A stretch of DNA of 33,852 nt from an uncultured Prevotella sp. (GTDB lineage Bacteria; Bacteroidota; Bacteroidia; Bacteroidales; Bacteroidaceae), in NCBI GenBank assembly GCA_900553285.1, contig USCX01000005.1:1-33852 (forward strand). The letters run 5' to 3'. The notes under the pieces were generated by a model. The model saw nothing but the letters and a program-made list of their open reading frames with translations, was not told the DNA's origin and made no database searches. Shown piece after piece: positions 15,648-24,979 of this stretch (position 1 is its first letter; every line of letters starts with the position of its first letter). Position numbers and translations under genes: made by a program.

Positions 15648-16733
15648 ATGGAAAAAAATCAATCGCCCATTTGCGGCTTAAAAAGAGAAGACTTCCAAAA
15701 AGAGATAAACGGGAAGAAAACCGATCTGTTTATTCTGACCAATAGTGACGGCATGGAAGTGGCCATTACGAACTACGGCGGCGCTCTTGTGGCAATCATG
15801 GTGCCGGACCGCGACGGCCACATGGCCAACGTCATCCAAGGGCATGACAATATAGACGACTGCATACACTCGCCCGAGCCGTTCCTCAGCACGCTTGTCG
15901 GTCGCTACGGAAACCGCATCGGCAAAGGGCGCTTCACGATGAACGGAAAGGAATATCACCTTGCCATCAATAACGGCCCCAATCACCTGCACGGCGGACC
16001 AACGGGCTTCCACGCCCGGGTGTGGGACGCTGAACAAATAGACCATCAGACTTTGGTGCTCCGTTATGTATCAGCCTACTACGAAGAAGGTTTCCCGGGC
16101 GAACTTTCAATGACCGTACGTTACTCTCTCAGCGAAGACAACGAACTGATCATAGAGTATCACGGAACAACCAACAAGAAAACAGTGGTCAACATGACCA
16201 GCCATGGCTTTTTTTCACTTGCGGGTATAGCCAACCCCACCCCCACCATCGAGAACGTTATCTGCGAAATCAACGCCGACTTCTACGTACCTATTGACGA
16301 TACATCTATCCCGACCGGCGAAATCCTTCACGTCAAAGACACGCCGTTCGATTTTACCACGCCGCATGCTATCGGCGACCATATCGACGATGACGATGAG
16401 CAAATCAGAAACGGAGCAGGCTACGACCATTGCTTCGTGCTCAACAAGCACGAGCCGGGCGAACTGACTTTTGCCGCAAAAGTGACCGAGCCCGTCAGCG
16501 GACGCACGATGGAAGTATATACCACCGAACCGGGCGTACAATTTTATACAGACAACTGGGCCGATGGCTACAAGGGACAGCACGGGGCTACCTTCCCCCG
16601 GCGCAGCGCCGTATGCTTCGAGGCGCAGCACTTCCCCGACAGCCCCAATCGCCCTTATTTCCCCAGCGTGGTGCTCCGTCCCGGCGAAGTGTACAGCCAG
16701 AAGACCATTTATAAATTCGGAACTGACAAATAA
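15648..16733 (+). CDS. galM: Aldose 1-epimerase (galactose mutarotase)
   Basis: GalM interconverts the alpha and beta anomers of galactose and glucose so that galactokinase receives alpha-galactose. The 361-residue protein has the family segments GRYGNRIGKGRF and NHLHGGPTGFH (sugar-binding residues), a catalytic His in MTSHGFFSLAG and the catalytic base Glu in TEPGVQFYTDNW. It has no signal peptide, so it should act in the cytoplasm. It opens a three-gene operon with a sugar transporter 44 bases downstream and then galK, which makes galactose the likely substrate in the cell. ATG at 15648 is the first start after the promoter. Confidence 0.95.
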   Translation: MEKNQSPICGLKREDFQKEINGKKTDLFILTNSDGMEVAITNYGGALVAIMVPDRDGHMANVIQGHDNIDDCIHSPEPFLSTLVGRYGNRIGKGRFTMNGKEYHLAINNGPNHLHGGPTGFHARVWDAEQIDHQTLVLRYVSAYYEEGFPGELSMTVRYSLSEDNELIIEYHGTTNKKTVVNMTSHGFFSLAGIANPTPTIENVICEINADFYVPIDDTSIPTGEILHVKDTPFDFTTPHAIGDHIDDDDEQIRNGAGYDHCFVLNKHEPGELTFAAKVTEPVSGRTMEVYTTEPGVQFYTDNWADGYKGQHGATFPRRSAVCFEAQHFPDSPNRPYFPSVVLRPGEVYSQKTIYKFGTDK

Positions 16734-16777
16734 TTCAATTCAATCAATACTAACCGTAAACAAATCATTAAACGACC

Positions 16778-18082
16778 ATGAGTCAACAAAAAAAACAATG
16801 GGGCGCAATCATCATAATGATTGCCCTGTTCGCAATGATTGCCTTCGTCACTAACCTTTGTACTCCGATGGCTACCATTATTAAGAACCAAGGTAGCGTG
16901 TCGAATGTGCTGGCACAGATTGGAAACTATGGCAACTTTATCGCCTACTTGGTGATGGGTGTGCCTGCCGGCATGCTCTTGAAAAAAGTCGGTTACAAGA
17001 AGACGGCGCTTATCGCACTGCTCGTCGGTATCATCGGCATTCTTATCCAATGGCTGAGCGGCAAGGCTGAATCCATCAACGTGGCTTTCGGCGTGTACCT
17101 CGCCGGAGCATTTATTGCCGGCCTCTGCATGTGTATGCTCAACACGGTGGTTAACCCCATGCTGAACATCCTTGGTGGTGGTGGCAACAAGGGTAATCAG
17201 CTCATTCAGATTGGTGGAGTTTTCAACAGTACGGCGGCCGTTGCTGTTTATATCCTGATGGGAGCGCTGATCGGCGATGTGACGAAAGCCAAAATTGCCG
17301 ACGCTACACCGGCGTTGATGATTGCCTTGGGCATCTTTGTCTTGGCTTTTATCGTTATCCTGTTCTCTAAAATCCAAGAGCCCGAACAGCAAACCGAGAA
17401 GAAAACTGTCACAAAAGACCGTTACAGTGCATTCTCTTTCCGCCACTTCAGGTTAGGTATTCTCGCCATCTTCCTCTACATGGGCATCGAGGTGGGTGTG
17501 CCTAACTTTATCCAGCAATATCTTTCAACGCCGACCGATGCGGCCACTCCGGGCTTGGGAATGGATGCTGGAACTGTGGGATTAATTGTGGCCGTGTATT
17601 GGCTGATGATGCTTATCGGTCGGTTTATCGGTGGCGCCATCGGTGGCAAGGTATCGAGCAAGACGATGATAACTGTCGTTTCGACCGCAAGCATCATCTT
17701 GGTCGCATTTGGAATGCTGGCGCCGACCGACATCCAAGTGAATGTCCCCGGAATCGACTGGGCTAACCTTCAAATGGTTTGGGAGGAAGTGCCCGTCGGC
17801 ATTTTCGCTTTCCTCCTTGTCGGCCTCTGCACATCCGTAATGTGGGGCGGTATCTTCAACTTGGCCGTTGAGGGCTTAGGGAAATACACATCCATGGCAT
17901 CGGGTGCCTTTATGACCATGGTGTTTGGATGTGCCGTAATGATGGCCATCCAAGCATGGGTGGCAGACCTCACGCAGTCATACATGACGAGTTACGTCGT
18001 CGTACTCTTCTGTGCTGCCTACCTGTTGTTTTATGCCCTTATTGGCAGCAAGAACGTCAACAAAGACATTCCCACGGAATAA
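16778..18082 (+). CDS. MFS sugar transporter of the FucP/GluP type
   Basis: This 434-residue inner-membrane protein has about twelve hydrophobic segments and a central hydrophilic loop (around residues 203-222, EPEQQTEKKTVTKD). The sequence NTVVNPMLNILGGGGNKGNQ and the following FNSTAA resemble the segment conserved in the fucose and glucose/galactose:proton symporters of the FucP family. Flanked by galM and galK with short gaps (44 and 29 bases), it is most simply the galactose (or glucose/galactose) importer of the operon. Specificity is inferred from position, not read from the protein. No signal for a phosphotransferase or ABC system is present. Confidence 0.88.
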   Translation: MSQQKKQWGAIIIMIALFAMIAFVTNLCTPMATIIKNQGSVSNVLAQIGNYGNFIAYLVMGVPAGMLLKKVGYKKTALIALLVGIIGILIQWLSGKAESINVAFGVYLAGAFIAGLCMCMLNTVVNPMLNILGGGGNKGNQLIQIGGVFNSTAAVAVYILMGALIGDVTKAKIADATPALMIALGIFVLAFIVILFSKIQEPEQQTEKKTVTKDRYSAFSFRHFRLGILAIFLYMGIEVGVPNFIQQYLSTPTDAATPGLGMDAGTVGLIVAVYWLMMLIGRFIGGAIGGKVSSKTMITVVSTASIILVAFGMLAPTDIQVNVPGIDWANLQMVWEEVPVGIFAFLLVGLCTSVMWGGIFNLAVEGLGKYTSMASGAFMTMVFGCAVMMAIQAWVADLTQSYMTSYVVVLFCAAYLLFYALIGSKNVNKDIPTE

Positions 18083-18111
18083 TCACTCATTAACCCTAAA
18101 AACATACTATC

Positions 18112-19272
18112 ATGAGATTGAAAATAGAAGATGTAAGAAGCCGCTTCATCGAGCATTTTGATGGTAATACCGGCTCAGTATATGCCTCGCCGGGCCGCAT
18201 CAACCTGATAGGTGAACATACCGACTACAACGGAGGCTTCGTGTTTCCGGGCGCAGTACAACAAGGCATTATCGCAGAGATTCGCCCGAATGGTACGCGG
18301 GCGGTACGCGCTTACTCTATCAACCTGAAAGACTACGTGGAATTCAGTCTTGACGATAATAAAGGACCGACGGCGACCCACTTCCGCTTTATCTACGGTA
18401 TATGCCGGGAGATGATGAAGCTCGGCGTACCTGTCGAAGGTTTCAACACCGCTTTTGCAGGCGACGTGCCTCTTGGAGCGGGAATGAGTTCGTCAGCAGC
18501 TCTCGAAAGCACCTATGCATTCGCGTTGAACGACATGTTCGGCGAAAACAAAATAGACAAATTTACGCTGGCAAAGGTAGGCCAAGCCACTGAGCATAAC
18601 TATATTGGCTGCAATTGCGGTATCATGGACCAGTTCGCGTCGGTGTTTGGTAAGGCAGGCAGCTTGATGCGTCTTGATTGCAGAAGTCTGCAATACAAGT
18701 ACTTCCCCTTTGATCCGCAAGGCTACAAACTCGTATTGCTTAACTCGCAAGTTAAACATGACCTCGCATCCTCAGCTTATAACGACCGCCGTCGTAGTTG
18801 CGAAAACGTTGTAGCTGCCATGAAACGCCACTATCCGGGAATAGAAAGTCTGCGTGACGCCACCTATGATATACTGAACGAAGTGCGGAGCGAAGTCAGC
18901 GAAGAGGACGCACTCCGTGCTAAATATGTCCTTGGCGAGAAGTATCGTGTACTGGAAGTATGCGTGGCGCTCGAAGAGGGCGATTACGAGGAGGTAGGCA
19001 AAAAGATGTACGAAACTCACTACGGCCTAAGCAAAGAGTATGAAGTATCTTGTCCGGAAATCGACTTCCTCAATGAAGTGGCTTTAAGCTGTGGCGTCAC
19101 AGGGTCGCGTCTCATGGGTGGAGGTTTCGGTGGCTGCACAATCAACCTCGTAAGCGACGAACTATACGCAAACTTTGTGGATACAGCCAAAAAGAGCTAT
19201 AAAGAAAAATTTGGTAAAGAACCTATTGTCATCGACGTCGTGATTGGTGACGGTTCACGTAAGCTTTGCTAA
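18112..19272 (+). CDS. galK: Galactokinase
   Basis: GalK phosphorylates alpha-D-galactose at C1 with ATP, the first committed Leloir step. The 386-residue GHMP kinase shows all three family motifs: PGRINLIGEHTDYNGG (27-42), the nucleotide loop PLGAGMSSSAALE (120-132) and GGGFGGC near the C-terminus. Length equals the usual 380-390. It is the last gene of the galM operon and is followed 22 bases later by a strong terminator. galT and galE, needed to finish the pathway, are not in this window, so they lie elsewhere. Confidence 0.97.
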   Translation: MRLKIEDVRSRFIEHFDGNTGSVYASPGRINLIGEHTDYNGGFVFPGAVQQGIIAEIRPNGTRAVRAYSINLKDYVEFSLDDNKGPTATHFRFIYGICREMMKLGVPVEGFNTAFAGDVPLGAGMSSSAALESTYAFALNDMFGENKIDKFTLAKVGQATEHNYIGCNCGIMDQFASVFGKAGSLMRLDCRSLQYKYFPFDPQGYKLVLLNSQVKHDLASSAYNDRRRSCENVVAAMKRHYPGIESLRDATYDILNEVRSEVSEEDALRAKYVLGEKYRVLEVCVALEEGDYEEVGKKMYETHYGLSKEYEVSCPEIDFLNEVALSCGVTGSRLMGGGFGGCTINLVSDELYANFVDTAKKSYKEKFGKEPIVIDVVIGDGSRKLC

Positions 19273-19294
19273 AAGGGCGACTTACGTCTGTTTC

Positions 19295-19336
19295 AAAAAG
19301 AGAGGGCAATCTGAAATGGGTTGTCCTCTCTTTTTT
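19295..19336 (+). terminator. Rho-independent terminator of galK
   Basis: A 15-bp stem pairs 19295-19309 with 19321-19335 (one G-U pair) around an 11-base loop; the 3' arm ends in TTTTTT. It is a textbook terminator shortly after the galK stop. Confidence 0.92.
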
Positions 19337-19966
19337 GCCGCCAAAGAGTGCGTGATGATACCTAATCATACACGATAGGGGTACTGCGGAAAACACGCTA
19401 TTTCTGACAGGTTCTCCCCTGAGCAATGTGCAGTATTCCACCGCTAATCTTTATCTTCGGATTTGCATGATTAGCCAAAAGTATTGCCCCCTAATCAAAC
19501 CCTTTTTATAATCTTCAATTAAGCGAGAGCTATTGCCTGCGAGGCATTTCGGGGTCCTTGAAGATGAATGTGGGCTCTTTTTTCAAGGTTTTGTTCTGAA
19601 CTCCTGATTTTTGACAAAGACATATTCCAATAAGGCCCGTACAAGATAGAATGGATGCGTACCTCGAATATGGAATAAAACAAGGTAGAATTCATCCTTT
19701 TTATGGCGTGTCTCTGTCGGCCCGACTCGGATTACGGTCAAGGCGAACGTTTTGTCGTTCAGAGTGATAGAGAAAACCGTCTGAGCGGTTCATAAAGTGT
19801 CGGCTTGAATCCATTCTGACAGAAAAACTTCAAACCTATGTTTGCTTGCGACCTGAATCCGTCGCAAGCTCAAACCGAAAGGGGAAACAAGCCAGCTATG
19901 TATGACCAGGCTGGCACGGATGTCGCCACGGACTCATAATTGGCATGTCGTGAAAAAACAGAAAAA
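19337..19966. other. Gene-free but hairpin-rich intergenic region
   Basis: About 630 bases lie between two terminators and hold no convincing gene; the open frames are short and unlike any family I know. Several local hairpins are present: TGCCT/AGGCA (19534-19546), CCTTGAA/TTCAAGG (19556-19588), TATTCCA/TGGAATA (19623-19677), GAACG/CGTTC (19745-19760), AACCG/CGGTT (19775-19790) and a perfect 9-bp stem GCTTGCGAC/GTCGCAAGC (19844-19869). TAnnTTTG-like boxes occur on plus (19837-19844) and minus (19476-19483, 19831-19838). It might encode a structured RNA or be decayed sequence; I recognise no known RNA class. Confidence 0.4.
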
Positions 19967-20012
19967 ACGTTCACTGCCAGAGTTCGCAAACAGAAACTCT
20001 GGCAGTGAACGT
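19967..20012 (-). terminator. Terminator of the ATP synthase operon
   Basis: A perfect 18-bp stem pairs 19967-19984 with 19995-20012 around a 10-base loop. On the minus strand the stem is followed by TTTTTT and, after CTG, a second T-run. It lies 38 bases beyond the atpG stop. Confidence 0.95.
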
Positions 20013-20050
20013 CGAAATGTAATTTTAGTCTTGCGGGCCTTTTCCTAAAT

Positions 20051-20917
20051 TTATTGCATGCTGCCACCAACGATATCAAGCAACTCCGTTGTAATGGCCT
20101 GCTGGCGTGTCTTATTGTAGGTCAGAGTCAGGTCTCTTAACAATTCGTCAGCGTTGTCTGTAGCGACCTGCATGGCCACGACACGAGCGGCATGTTCGCT
20201 GGCCACGCTGTCAAGTATTGCAGTATACAATTTCAGGCAAAGAGATTTGGGCACAAGTTCTGACATGATATCCTCGACAGAAGGCTCGATGATGTAGTCA
20301 AGACTATTCCCCGTTTCTGCTTTTTCTTGCTGTGGCGGATCGACTGGCAGCAACGCCTCACGGACAAGTTGTTGCGTAGACGTGCTTTTGAAATGATGGT
20401 ATATAAGTTCCACCCGGTCTATCTCACCGGCAATAAATCTCTCCATCAGATTCCGCACGACGGCTGCTGCCTCCGCATAAGCAGGATGATCAAGCAGGCC
20501 GGCATGGTCGTTGTCAAACTTAAAACCATCTTTTGATAATGCATCTGCCACCTTCCGCCCGAAAGGAATGACTTCTACGTTGACGTGCCCATCCTTATAT
20601 TCTTGTACGGTCTCCCGTACTTTTTTTATCAAGTTGGCATTAAAGCCACCGCACAGACTGCCGTTGGAAGACACGGCAAGCACTACCACGTTCCGGACGT
20701 CGCGCTGTGCTGAAAAAGGAGAGGAGACGTCTCCTTGCGCATTGTCGACAAAAGTTGACATGATGCGAGCCAAACCGCGCTCGTAAGGACGCATGTTTTC
20801 TATGGCTTGCTGCGCTTTGTGTAGCTTAGACGAGGCCACCATCTTCATTGCACTCGTAATCTTCCGCGTGCTCTGAACCGACGATATCCGATTTTTAACC
20901 TCTTTCAGTGAAGCCAT
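20051..20917 (-). CDS. atpG: ATP synthase F1 gamma subunit
   Basis: Gamma is the rotating central shaft of F1 that couples proton flow to ATP synthesis at the inner face of the membrane. The 288-residue product has the expected N-terminal helix starting MASLKEVKNRISSVQSTRKI and the conserved C-terminal helix with LTLTYNKTRQQAITTELLDI, which reach into the alpha3beta3 core. The middle contains the usual SNGSLCGGFN segment. Length matches E. coli (287). It is the last gene of the operon, 5 bases after atpA, and is followed by the strong terminator. Confidence 0.97.
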   Translation of the reverse strand: MASLKEVKNRISSVQSTRKITSAMKMVASSKLHKAQQAIENMRPYERGLARIMSTFVDNAQGDVSSPFSAQRDVRNVVVLAVSSNGSLCGGFNANLIKKVRETVQEYKDGHVNVEVIPFGRKVADALSKDGFKFDNDHAGLLDHPAYAEAAAVVRNLMERFIAGEIDRVELIYHHFKSTSTQQLVREALLPVDPPQQEKAETGNSLDYIIEPSVEDIMSELVPKSLCLKLYTAILDSVASEHAARVVAMQVATDNADELLRDLTLTYNKTRQQAITTELLDIVGGSMQ

Positions 20918-20922
20918 AATTC

Positions 20923-22506
20923 TTATTTATACTGACCTGCAATATCCGCAGCCACTTTTTCTATCGTTTGGCAGATAGCGTCTGTCAGATTTCCTTTCGT
21001 CAATTCGTCTAAGACTTCACTCTTATAGTTCGTGCGAAGCACTTGTAGGAAGTTCGTCTGAAACTCGTTAACCTTGTCCAGCGGAACGTCTGCCAATAAG
21101 CCATGCGTACCGCAGTAAAGGATAGCAACCTGCTCGCCCACAGGCATCGGACTGTATTGGGCCTGAATTAACAATTGGTTGTTCTTTCGTCCTCTGTCCA
21201 AAGTCATTGCCGTCACTGCATCCATGTCAGATGAAAACTTCGAGAATGCCTCCAATTCGCGATACTGGGCTTGGTCGATTTTCAGCGTACCGGCAATTTT
21301 TTTCATACTCTTGATTTGTGCAGCTCCACCTACGCGGGAAACTGAAATACCTACGTCTATGGCCGGTCGGAAACCTCGGTTGAAAAGATTCGTATCCAGA
21401 TAAATCTGGCCATCAGTTATGGATATCACGTTCGTAGGGATATAGGCAGATACGTCGCCGGCCTGCGTCTCAATAATGGGAAGGGCAGTCAGCGAGCCAC
21501 CGCCAACGACTTTTCCTTTCATGCTTTCAGGCAAATCGTTCATTTGTTGGGCGACCTCATCCTGCGCGTTGATCTTAGCTGCACGTTCCAACAAACGCGA
21601 GTGAAGGTAGAACACGTCGCCCGGGTAGGCCTCACGTCCGGACGGACGACGCAAAATCAGTGAAATCTCACGATAGGCTACTGCCTGTTTCGAGAGATCA
21701 TCGTACACGACAAGGGCATGTTTTCCACGGTCGCGGAAGTATTCACCGATTGCCGCTCCGGCAAAAGGTGCATAATACTGCAAAGCCGCAGGATCGGCCG
21801 CAGTAGCTGATACGACAACCGTGTAAGGCAAGGCTCCCTGCTCTTTTAGGGTGTTCACGATGTTTGCCACTGTCGACGCCTTCTGTCCAATTGCCACATA
21901 GATGCAGTACACGGGATCGCCATTCTCGAAGTTGTGCTTCTGATTGATAATGGTGTCTATCGCGATTGCAGTCTTACCCGTTTGACGGTCGCCAATAATC
22001 AATTCTCGCTGGCCACGCCCGATAGGAATCATCGAGTCGATAGCTTTAATTCCTGTTTGCAAGGCTTGATTTACAGGCTGCCGGTAAATGACTCCCGGCG
22101 CCTTTCGATCGAGAGGCATCAAAAAGCGCTCGCCCACGATCGGGGCTCCTCCGTCAATGGGCTGACCGAGCGGATTTATAATGCGTCCCAACATGTTTTC
22201 ATTAACTTCAATCGAGACAACTTTTCCGGTACGTTTAGCAGTTTGCCCCTCTTCAATACCTTCTGTGGGCCCCAAAAGCACAACGCCGACGTTATCTTCT
22301 TCCAAGTTCATTGCCACAGCCATCGTCCCGTTCTCGAATTCAAGCAATTCGTTGGCTGTCACGTTCTTCAATCCATAGAGACGGGCCACGCCATCGCTCA
22401 CTTGAAGAACGGTACCGACCTCTTCGAACCCTGCATTCGTGTCAATGCCTTTCAGCTGTTCCAAAAGGACTTCGGAGACTTCGCTGGGCTTTATGTTATT
22501 TGGCAT
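20923..22506 (-). CDS. atpA: ATP synthase F1 alpha subunit
   Basis: Alpha forms the non-catalytic nucleotide sites of the alpha3beta3 hexamer. The 527-residue protein has Walker A GDRQTGKT (172-179) and a full set of alpha-subunit landmarks, including the arginine-finger region (SVSRVGGAAQIKSMKKIAG). It is slightly longer than E. coli AtpA (513). The gene lies 55 bases after atpH and 5 bases before atpG, so it is an internal member of the operon. Nothing is missing or broken. Confidence 0.98.
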   Translation of the reverse strand: MPNNIKPSEVSEVLLEQLKGIDTNAGFEEVGTVLQVSDGVARLYGLKNVTANELLEFENGTMAVAMNLEEDNVGVVLLGPTEGIEEGQTAKRTGKVVSIEVNENMLGRIINPLGQPIDGGAPIVGERFLMPLDRKAPGVIYRQPVNQALQTGIKAIDSMIPIGRGQRELIIGDRQTGKTAIAIDTIINQKHNFENGDPVYCIYVAIGQKASTVANIVNTLKEQGALPYTVVVSATAADPAALQYYAPFAGAAIGEYFRDRGKHALVVYDDLSKQAVAYREISLILRRPSGREAYPGDVFYLHSRLLERAAKINAQDEVAQQMNDLPESMKGKVVGGGSLTALPIIETQAGDVSAYIPTNVISITDGQIYLDTNLFNRGFRPAIDVGISVSRVGGAAQIKSMKKIAGTLKIDQAQYRELEAFSKFSSDMDAVTAMTLDRGRKNNQLLIQAQYSPMPVGEQVAILYCGTHGLLADVPLDKVNEFQTNFLQVLRTNYKSEVLDELTKGNLTDAICQTIEKVAADIAGQYK

Positions 22507-22561
22507 ACTAACTGTTTATAGTTCGGTTGTTAATAAACACAATATCTTCTGAAACATGCAG

Positions 22562-23098
22562 TCAGCGACATAGTTTTCGTCTGAGCTGGCACAATTGAGT
22601 GCGTAAACTTGCATCTAACTTATAGGTGTCAAATTCAGCGATAAAGCCGCCCTCTATGCTTGGATCGACCTTAATCTTGAACTGTATTTTCTGTTGCGCA
22701 GTTTTTTCTATCGCGTCTTTCAAGCGGTCAAGGGTCTTAGAACCTAGGTCAACTGGCAAGGTCAGACACCCTGCTATCATGTTCTGCTGTTTCCGGAAGA
22801 GCGTGAGATACGAGCGGGCTATGAATGGCATCATCTCCAAACGCCCGTTCTTTATAACTAACTGGACAAAACGCCGAAAGACTTTCGAAGTGTCCCCTCC
22901 TGCCGCTGTATCTAAGAGCTTCGCTTTTTTTTCGGCGCTCAACACTGGGTTGGCGAGCGCAGTAGATAGTTCACGAACCTCAGTATACGACTGCGCAAGA
23001 GTCTCCATCTCGCGACCGAGTCTTTCTTCTTTCTTTTCCTCCGTTGCATACGCCAACAATGATTTGGCGTAACGGTTAGAAATGACACCTATGTCCAT
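22562..23098 (-). CDS. atpH: ATP synthase F1 delta subunit
   Basis: Delta links the top of F1 to the peripheral stalk formed by subunit b. I place the start at 23098, giving 178 residues that begin MDIGVISNRYAKSLLAYA, the usual family N-terminus, 10 bases after the atpF stop. An upstream in-frame ATG at 23125 would add MSQNDKLTN and overlap atpF. The N-terminal helical bundle is followed by the OSCP-like C-terminal part with SIEGGFIAEFDTYKLDASL. Order b-delta-alpha-gamma is the classical one. Confidence 0.93.
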   Translation of the reverse strand: MDIGVISNRYAKSLLAYATEEKKEERLGREMETLAQSYTEVRELSTALANPVLSAEKKAKLLDTAAGGDTSKVFRRFVQLVIKNGRLEMMPFIARSYLTLFRKQQNMIAGCLTLPVDLGSKTLDRLKDAIEKTAQQKIQFKIKVDPSIEGGFIAEFDTYKLDASLRTQLCQLRRKLCR

Positions 23099-23108
23099 AT
23101 TAGTCAGC

Positions 23109-23609
23109 TTATCGTTTTGTGACAATCTCGTTTAGCAGGCGATCAATCATTTCTGTCTGCTCGGAACTGTTTTTCAGTTCTTTTCGCAGCATCTTCTCGG
23201 CTATCTGAATAGAAAGGTCCGCCACTTGGGTCCGAATTTCTTTGAGCGCGTTTTCTTTTTCCGACTGGATGAGATCTTTTGCCTCGTCGAGGATTCGTTG
23301 ACCTTCTACCTGCGCCTTGATCTGAGCCTCCTTTATTATATTATCACGAGTTGCCATCGCTTCTTTGAGAATTTGAGCTTGCTGTTCATGTGCCTGTTTT
23401 AGGATTTTCTCTCCTTCTGCTTGAATATGCGCCAATTTCTCATTGGCTTCACGCGCCTTTCCAAGAGATTCATCTATATAGGCTTTACGTTCTTCCACCA
23501 TTTTTATAATAACAGGGAAGCCGTATTTTGCCAATACGATGAACACCACTAAGAAGGCGATGAGCATCCAGAATACTAATCCGAAATCAGGCGTGAAAAA
23601 GGATGGCAT
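23109..23609 (-). CDS. atpF: ATP synthase Fo subunit b
   Basis: Subunit b is the peripheral stalk. The 166-residue protein has one N-terminal membrane span (about residues 10-33, VFWMLIAFLVVFIVLAKYGF) and then a long charged, heptad-rich helix typical of the dimeric stalk, with repeated Ala/Glu/Lys/Gln. Length is slightly above E. coli b (156). There is a single b gene and no b' gene, so a homodimer is expected. It follows atpE by 8 bases. Confidence 0.96.
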   Translation of the reverse strand: MPSFFTPDFGLVFWMLIAFLVVFIVLAKYGFPVIIKMVEERKAYIDESLGKAREANEKLAHIQAEGEKILKQAHEQQAQILKEAMATRDNIIKEAQIKAQVEGQRILDEAKDLIQSEKENALKEIRTQVADLSIQIAEKMLRKELKNSSEQTEMIDRLLNEIVTKR

Positions 23610-23617
23610 TTTTTGCT

Positions 23618-23872
23618 TTATTTGATAAAGATACAGAGTACGCAGACGATAACGGCAAACAGAGCGACACCTTCAACAAGGGCGGCAATAATGATCATGT
23701 TTGAACGGATATCGCTTGTTGCTTCGGGCTGACGGGCAATGGCCTCCATGGCGGAACCACCGATTTTTCCAATGCCGAGACCTGCGCCGATAGCTGCGAT
23801 ACCAGCACCTATACCTGCACCTAATTTTGCCAAACCTACTGCGGCTGCTTGTAATAACATTAACGAAATCAT
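23618..23872 (-). CDS. atpE: ATP synthase Fo subunit c
   Basis: Subunit c forms the membrane rotor ring. The 84-residue hairpin has a glycine-rich first helix (about 13-40), the polar loop ARQPE (46-50) and a second helix with the ion-binding carboxylate Glu67. The residue at the Na+-ligand position of helix 1 (Gln32 in Ilyobacter, counted from the RQP loop) is Ile34, and the residues after Glu67 are Gly68-Val69 rather than Ser-Thr. I therefore infer a proton-coupled ring. A 48-base gap separates it from atpB, and atpF follows 8 bases later. Confidence 0.97.
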   Translation of the reverse strand: MISLMLLQAAAVGLAKLGAGIGAGIAAIGAGLGIGKIGGSAMEAIARQPEATSDIRSNMIIIAALVEGVALFAVIVCVLCIFIK

Positions 23873-23920
23873 AGTCTTACTGTTTTTTAGATTAGTTACT
23901 TATCGGGTTTTGTTTATTGT

Positions 23921-24979
23921 TTACGAGTGACTTTGCTCATGTGCTAAACCGATGAATACGGCGCTTAACATGGTAAAGACATAAGCTTGGATGAAGGCCA
24001 CTAACAGTTCGAGAGCATTCATGAAAATCAAAATCAGAATGCTTACGCTGCTTAATGTGGCGCCAATACCTATGCTGATTTGGCATGTAACAAATATGAT
24101 GCATGTCAAAGAGAGGATGATTGCGTGTCCCGCCATCATGTTGGCGAAGAGACGGACCATCAGGGAAAACGGCTTCGTCAGAATACCGAAGAACTCAATG
24201 ACCGGCATCATCGGTATGGGACATTTCAACCACCAAGGGACCTCCGGCCAAAATATATCTTTCCAATAATGTTTGTTACCAAACAAGTTGACGGCCAAGA
24301 ATGTACATAAGGCTAAGAACATTGTTATAGCGATATTTCCTGTCAGATTTGATCCTCCGGGAAAGATAGGAATCAGCCCCATTAAGTTGGCCATGAAGAT
24401 GAAGAAAAAGACAGTCAGCAAATAAGGCGCATAGGCCCGATAATGCTTTTCGTCTATATTGGCTTTTATAACATCGTCATGAATAGCCATCACAAACATC
24501 TCCATCATCCCCACGAAGCCCTTAGGCGCATTATCACTAGGTTTCCGATTCCGATACCACCGGGCGCATCCTAAGAAGATAACGAGTAAAAGTGTCACAT
24601 TAATCCAAAGCTGGAGGACATTTTTTGTAATCGAGATATCCCAAGGTCTGACATCGCCTGCTGCTGTTTTTTCATATACTTTGCCGTCTTCTGCGTTCAC
24701 ATAGAAACCGTCGTAAACACCATCGGTGTTGTCATGAAATCTGGCAGACGAAAATACATGCCATCCACTCGTTTCGCTCCATAGAATTACAGGAAGGGGA
24801 ATCGTTACGTGAACTTTGTTCCACGTGGTGATATGCCATTCATGCGAATCGCTCATGTGCCCCAAAACGATTTCCTTCACGTCGATTTCTTCGCTTGCGG
24901 TTTCGGCAGCTGACATCGGTGTCATTCCCCATAGGAGGGTCAACATAAAGATGACCTTAATAATATGTGTCATTCTCAT
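23921..24979 (-). CDS. atpB: ATP synthase Fo subunit a with N-terminal periplasmic extension
   Basis: Subunit a provides the two half-channels for protons. I chose the ATG at 24979, which overlaps the stop of the atpI-like gene in an ATGA and gives 352 residues; the longer frame to 25126 lies inside that gene. The protein starts with a signal peptide (about 1-25, ending MSAAE), followed by about 95 exported, polar residues containing HMSDSHEWHI, before the usual membrane core. The essential Arg is Arg276 in SLMVRLFANMMAGHA. E. coli subunit a has 271 residues and lacks this leader. Such extensions are known in Bacteroidota AtpB but I know of no assigned role. Confidence 0.95.
   Translation of the reverse strand: MRMTHIIKVIFMLTLLWGMTPMSAAETASEEIDVKEIVLGHMSDSHEWHITTWNKVHVTIPLPVILWSETSGWHVFSSARFHDNTDGVYDGFYVNAEDGKVYEKTAAGDVRPWDISITKNVLQLWINVTLLLVIFLGCARWYRNRKPSDNAPKGFVGMMEMFVMAIHDDVIKANIDEKHYRAYAPYLLTVFFFIFMANLMGLIPIFPGGSNLTGNIAITMFLALCTFLAVNLFGNKHYWKDIFWPEVPWWLKCPIPMMPVIEFFGILTKPFSLMVRLFANMMAGHAIILSLTCIIFVTCQISIGIGATLSSVSILILIFMNALELLVAFIQAYVFTMLSAVFIGLAHEQSHS

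Noticed and set aside
19229..19441. 70-codon minus-strand frame after galK
   Set aside because: It spans the galK terminator and the galK end, with no family similarity and no ribosome-binding context.
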